A stretch of DNA of 64,000 nt from Caballeronia jiangsuensis (GTDB lineage: Bacteria; Pseudomonadota; Gammaproteobacteria; Burkholderiales; Burkholderiaceae): NCBI GenBank assembly GCA_000648925.1, contig JFHF01000010.1, forward strand, positions 1 through 64,000, read 5' to 3'. A program made the position numbers and the translations under genes. Position 1 is the stretch's first letter, and every line of letters begins with the position of its first letter. Under the pieces are notes generated by a model. It did no database searches and had not been told where the DNA came from. It saw only the letters and a list, made by a program, of their open reading frames with translations. Positions 63,469 through 64,000 of the stretch are shown in pieces.

Positions 63469-64000
63469 TTACTTCAGCGCGTCGAACACGCGCGTGCGGA
63501 TTTCATCGACGGTGCCGGTGCCCGCGATCTTGCGATACGCCGGCGCCTTCAAACCGTTCGGCGCGTCGCCGCTCTTCGCCCAGTCGTTGTAGTACGCGAT
63601 CAGCGGCTTGGTCTGCGCGACATACACGTCGAGACGCTTCTTCACGGTCTCTTCCTTGTCGTCGTCGCGCTGGATCAGCGGTTCGCCGGTGATGTCATCG
63701 GTCATATCGACCTTCGGCGGATTGAACTTGACGTGATACGTGCGGCCCGATGCGGCATGCACGCGGCGGCCGCTCATGCGAGTGATGATTTCGTCGAAGG
63801 GAACATCGATCTCGAGCACGTAGTCGATCGCGACGCCCGCGTCTTTCATGGCTTCGGCTTGCGGCAGCGTGCGCGGGAAGCCGTCGAAGAGATAGCCGTT
63901 CTGGCAGTCGTCCGCCTGCAGACGTTCCTTCACGAGGTTGATGATGAGCGAATCCGGCACCAGCTCGCCCGCGTCCATGTAGCGCTTCGCCTCGACGCCG
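63469..64000 (-). CDS. adk: Adenylate kinase, C-terminal part (start outside window)
   Basis: Balances AMP, ADP and ATP. About 177 C-terminal residues are visible, and the frame stays open to the window edge, where [17 protein letters not shown] is read. Seen are [17 protein letters not shown] with the AMP-binding Arg and the LID segment [20 protein letters not shown]. The missing part should hold the GxPGAGKGT P-loop. No zinc-binding cysteines in the LID, as in other gram-negative enzymes. Confidence 0.97.
   Translation of the reverse strand, partial: GVEAKRYMDAGELVPDSLIINLVKERLQADDCQNGYLFDGFPRTLPQAEAMKDAGVAIDYVLEIDVPFDEIITRMSGRRVHAASGRTYHVKFNPPKVDMTDDITGEPLIQRDDDKEETVKKRLDVYVAQTKPLIAYYNDWAKSGDAPNGLKAPAYRKIAGTGTVDEIRTRVFDALK

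Overview
The window looks like a chromosomal segment of a Burkholderiaceae bacterium, most likely Burkholderia sensu lato (a Paraburkholderia or Caballeronia-like species). The base composition is high in G+C with strong G/C preference at third codon positions. The gene orders (lptD-surA-pdxA-rsmA, ybgC-tolQRAB-pal-cpoB next to tRNA-Lys, glyA-nrdR, kynB-kynU-kynA with a divergent Lrp regulator) are those of beta-proteobacteria. The genus is an inference from protein style; no 16S gene is present.

Layout. 1-2.7 kb: the C-terminal two thirds of a trimeric autotransporter adhesin with a very regular Ser/Thr-rich stalk, followed by a small lipoprotein. 2.9-4.7 kb: gluconate permease and gluconokinase. 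4.8-8.0 kb (minus): purB, then the amgK-murU cell-wall recycling pair. 8.2-14 kb: the lptD-surA-pdxA-rsmA outer-membrane biogenesis cluster. 14.4-20.3 kb: YhaO/YhaN-type nuclease and ATPase genes facing a WYL-domain regulator, with what looks like a decayed Sir2-family gene between them. 20.4-26.3 kb (minus): tRNA-Lys and the complete Tol-Pal operon. 27.3-29.4 kb: glyA under a ZTP (pfl) riboswitch, then nrdR. 29.5-32.2 kb: a tightly overlapping minor-pilin operon (fimT/pilV/pilW/pilX/pilE-like). 32.2-33.6 kb (minus): a YqjD/YqjE/DUF3318 membrane-stress trio. 33.8-39.4 kb: glutaryl-CoA dehydrogenase with a divergent IclR regulator, then the kynurenine pathway operon with its Lrp-type regulator. 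This places tryptophan catabolism next to a glutaryl-CoA enzyme.

39.4-50.4 kb: mixed housekeeping genes: flavin reductase, msrA, DUF72, cfa, pdxH, tcdA, a YbbN/CnoX thioredoxin, a pirin, a small exported protein, an EamA transporter, amiC and tsaE. 50.4-64 kb: queG-ogt-xerD, ybaK, plsY, yajQ, murB, argF and argG, a DUF3579 gene, rpsT, murJ with a SirB1-family gene, an SDR dehydrogenase, and the 3' part of adk.

Most of the window is dense chromosomal core with bidirectional terminators between convergent genes. No insertion sequences, prophage, CRISPR array or rRNA genes were seen. The most unusual parts are the 7/11-residue modular adhesin stalk, the Sir2 relic beside the WYL and YhaON genes, the ZTP riboswitch, and several genes whose -10 box sits almost on the start codon.
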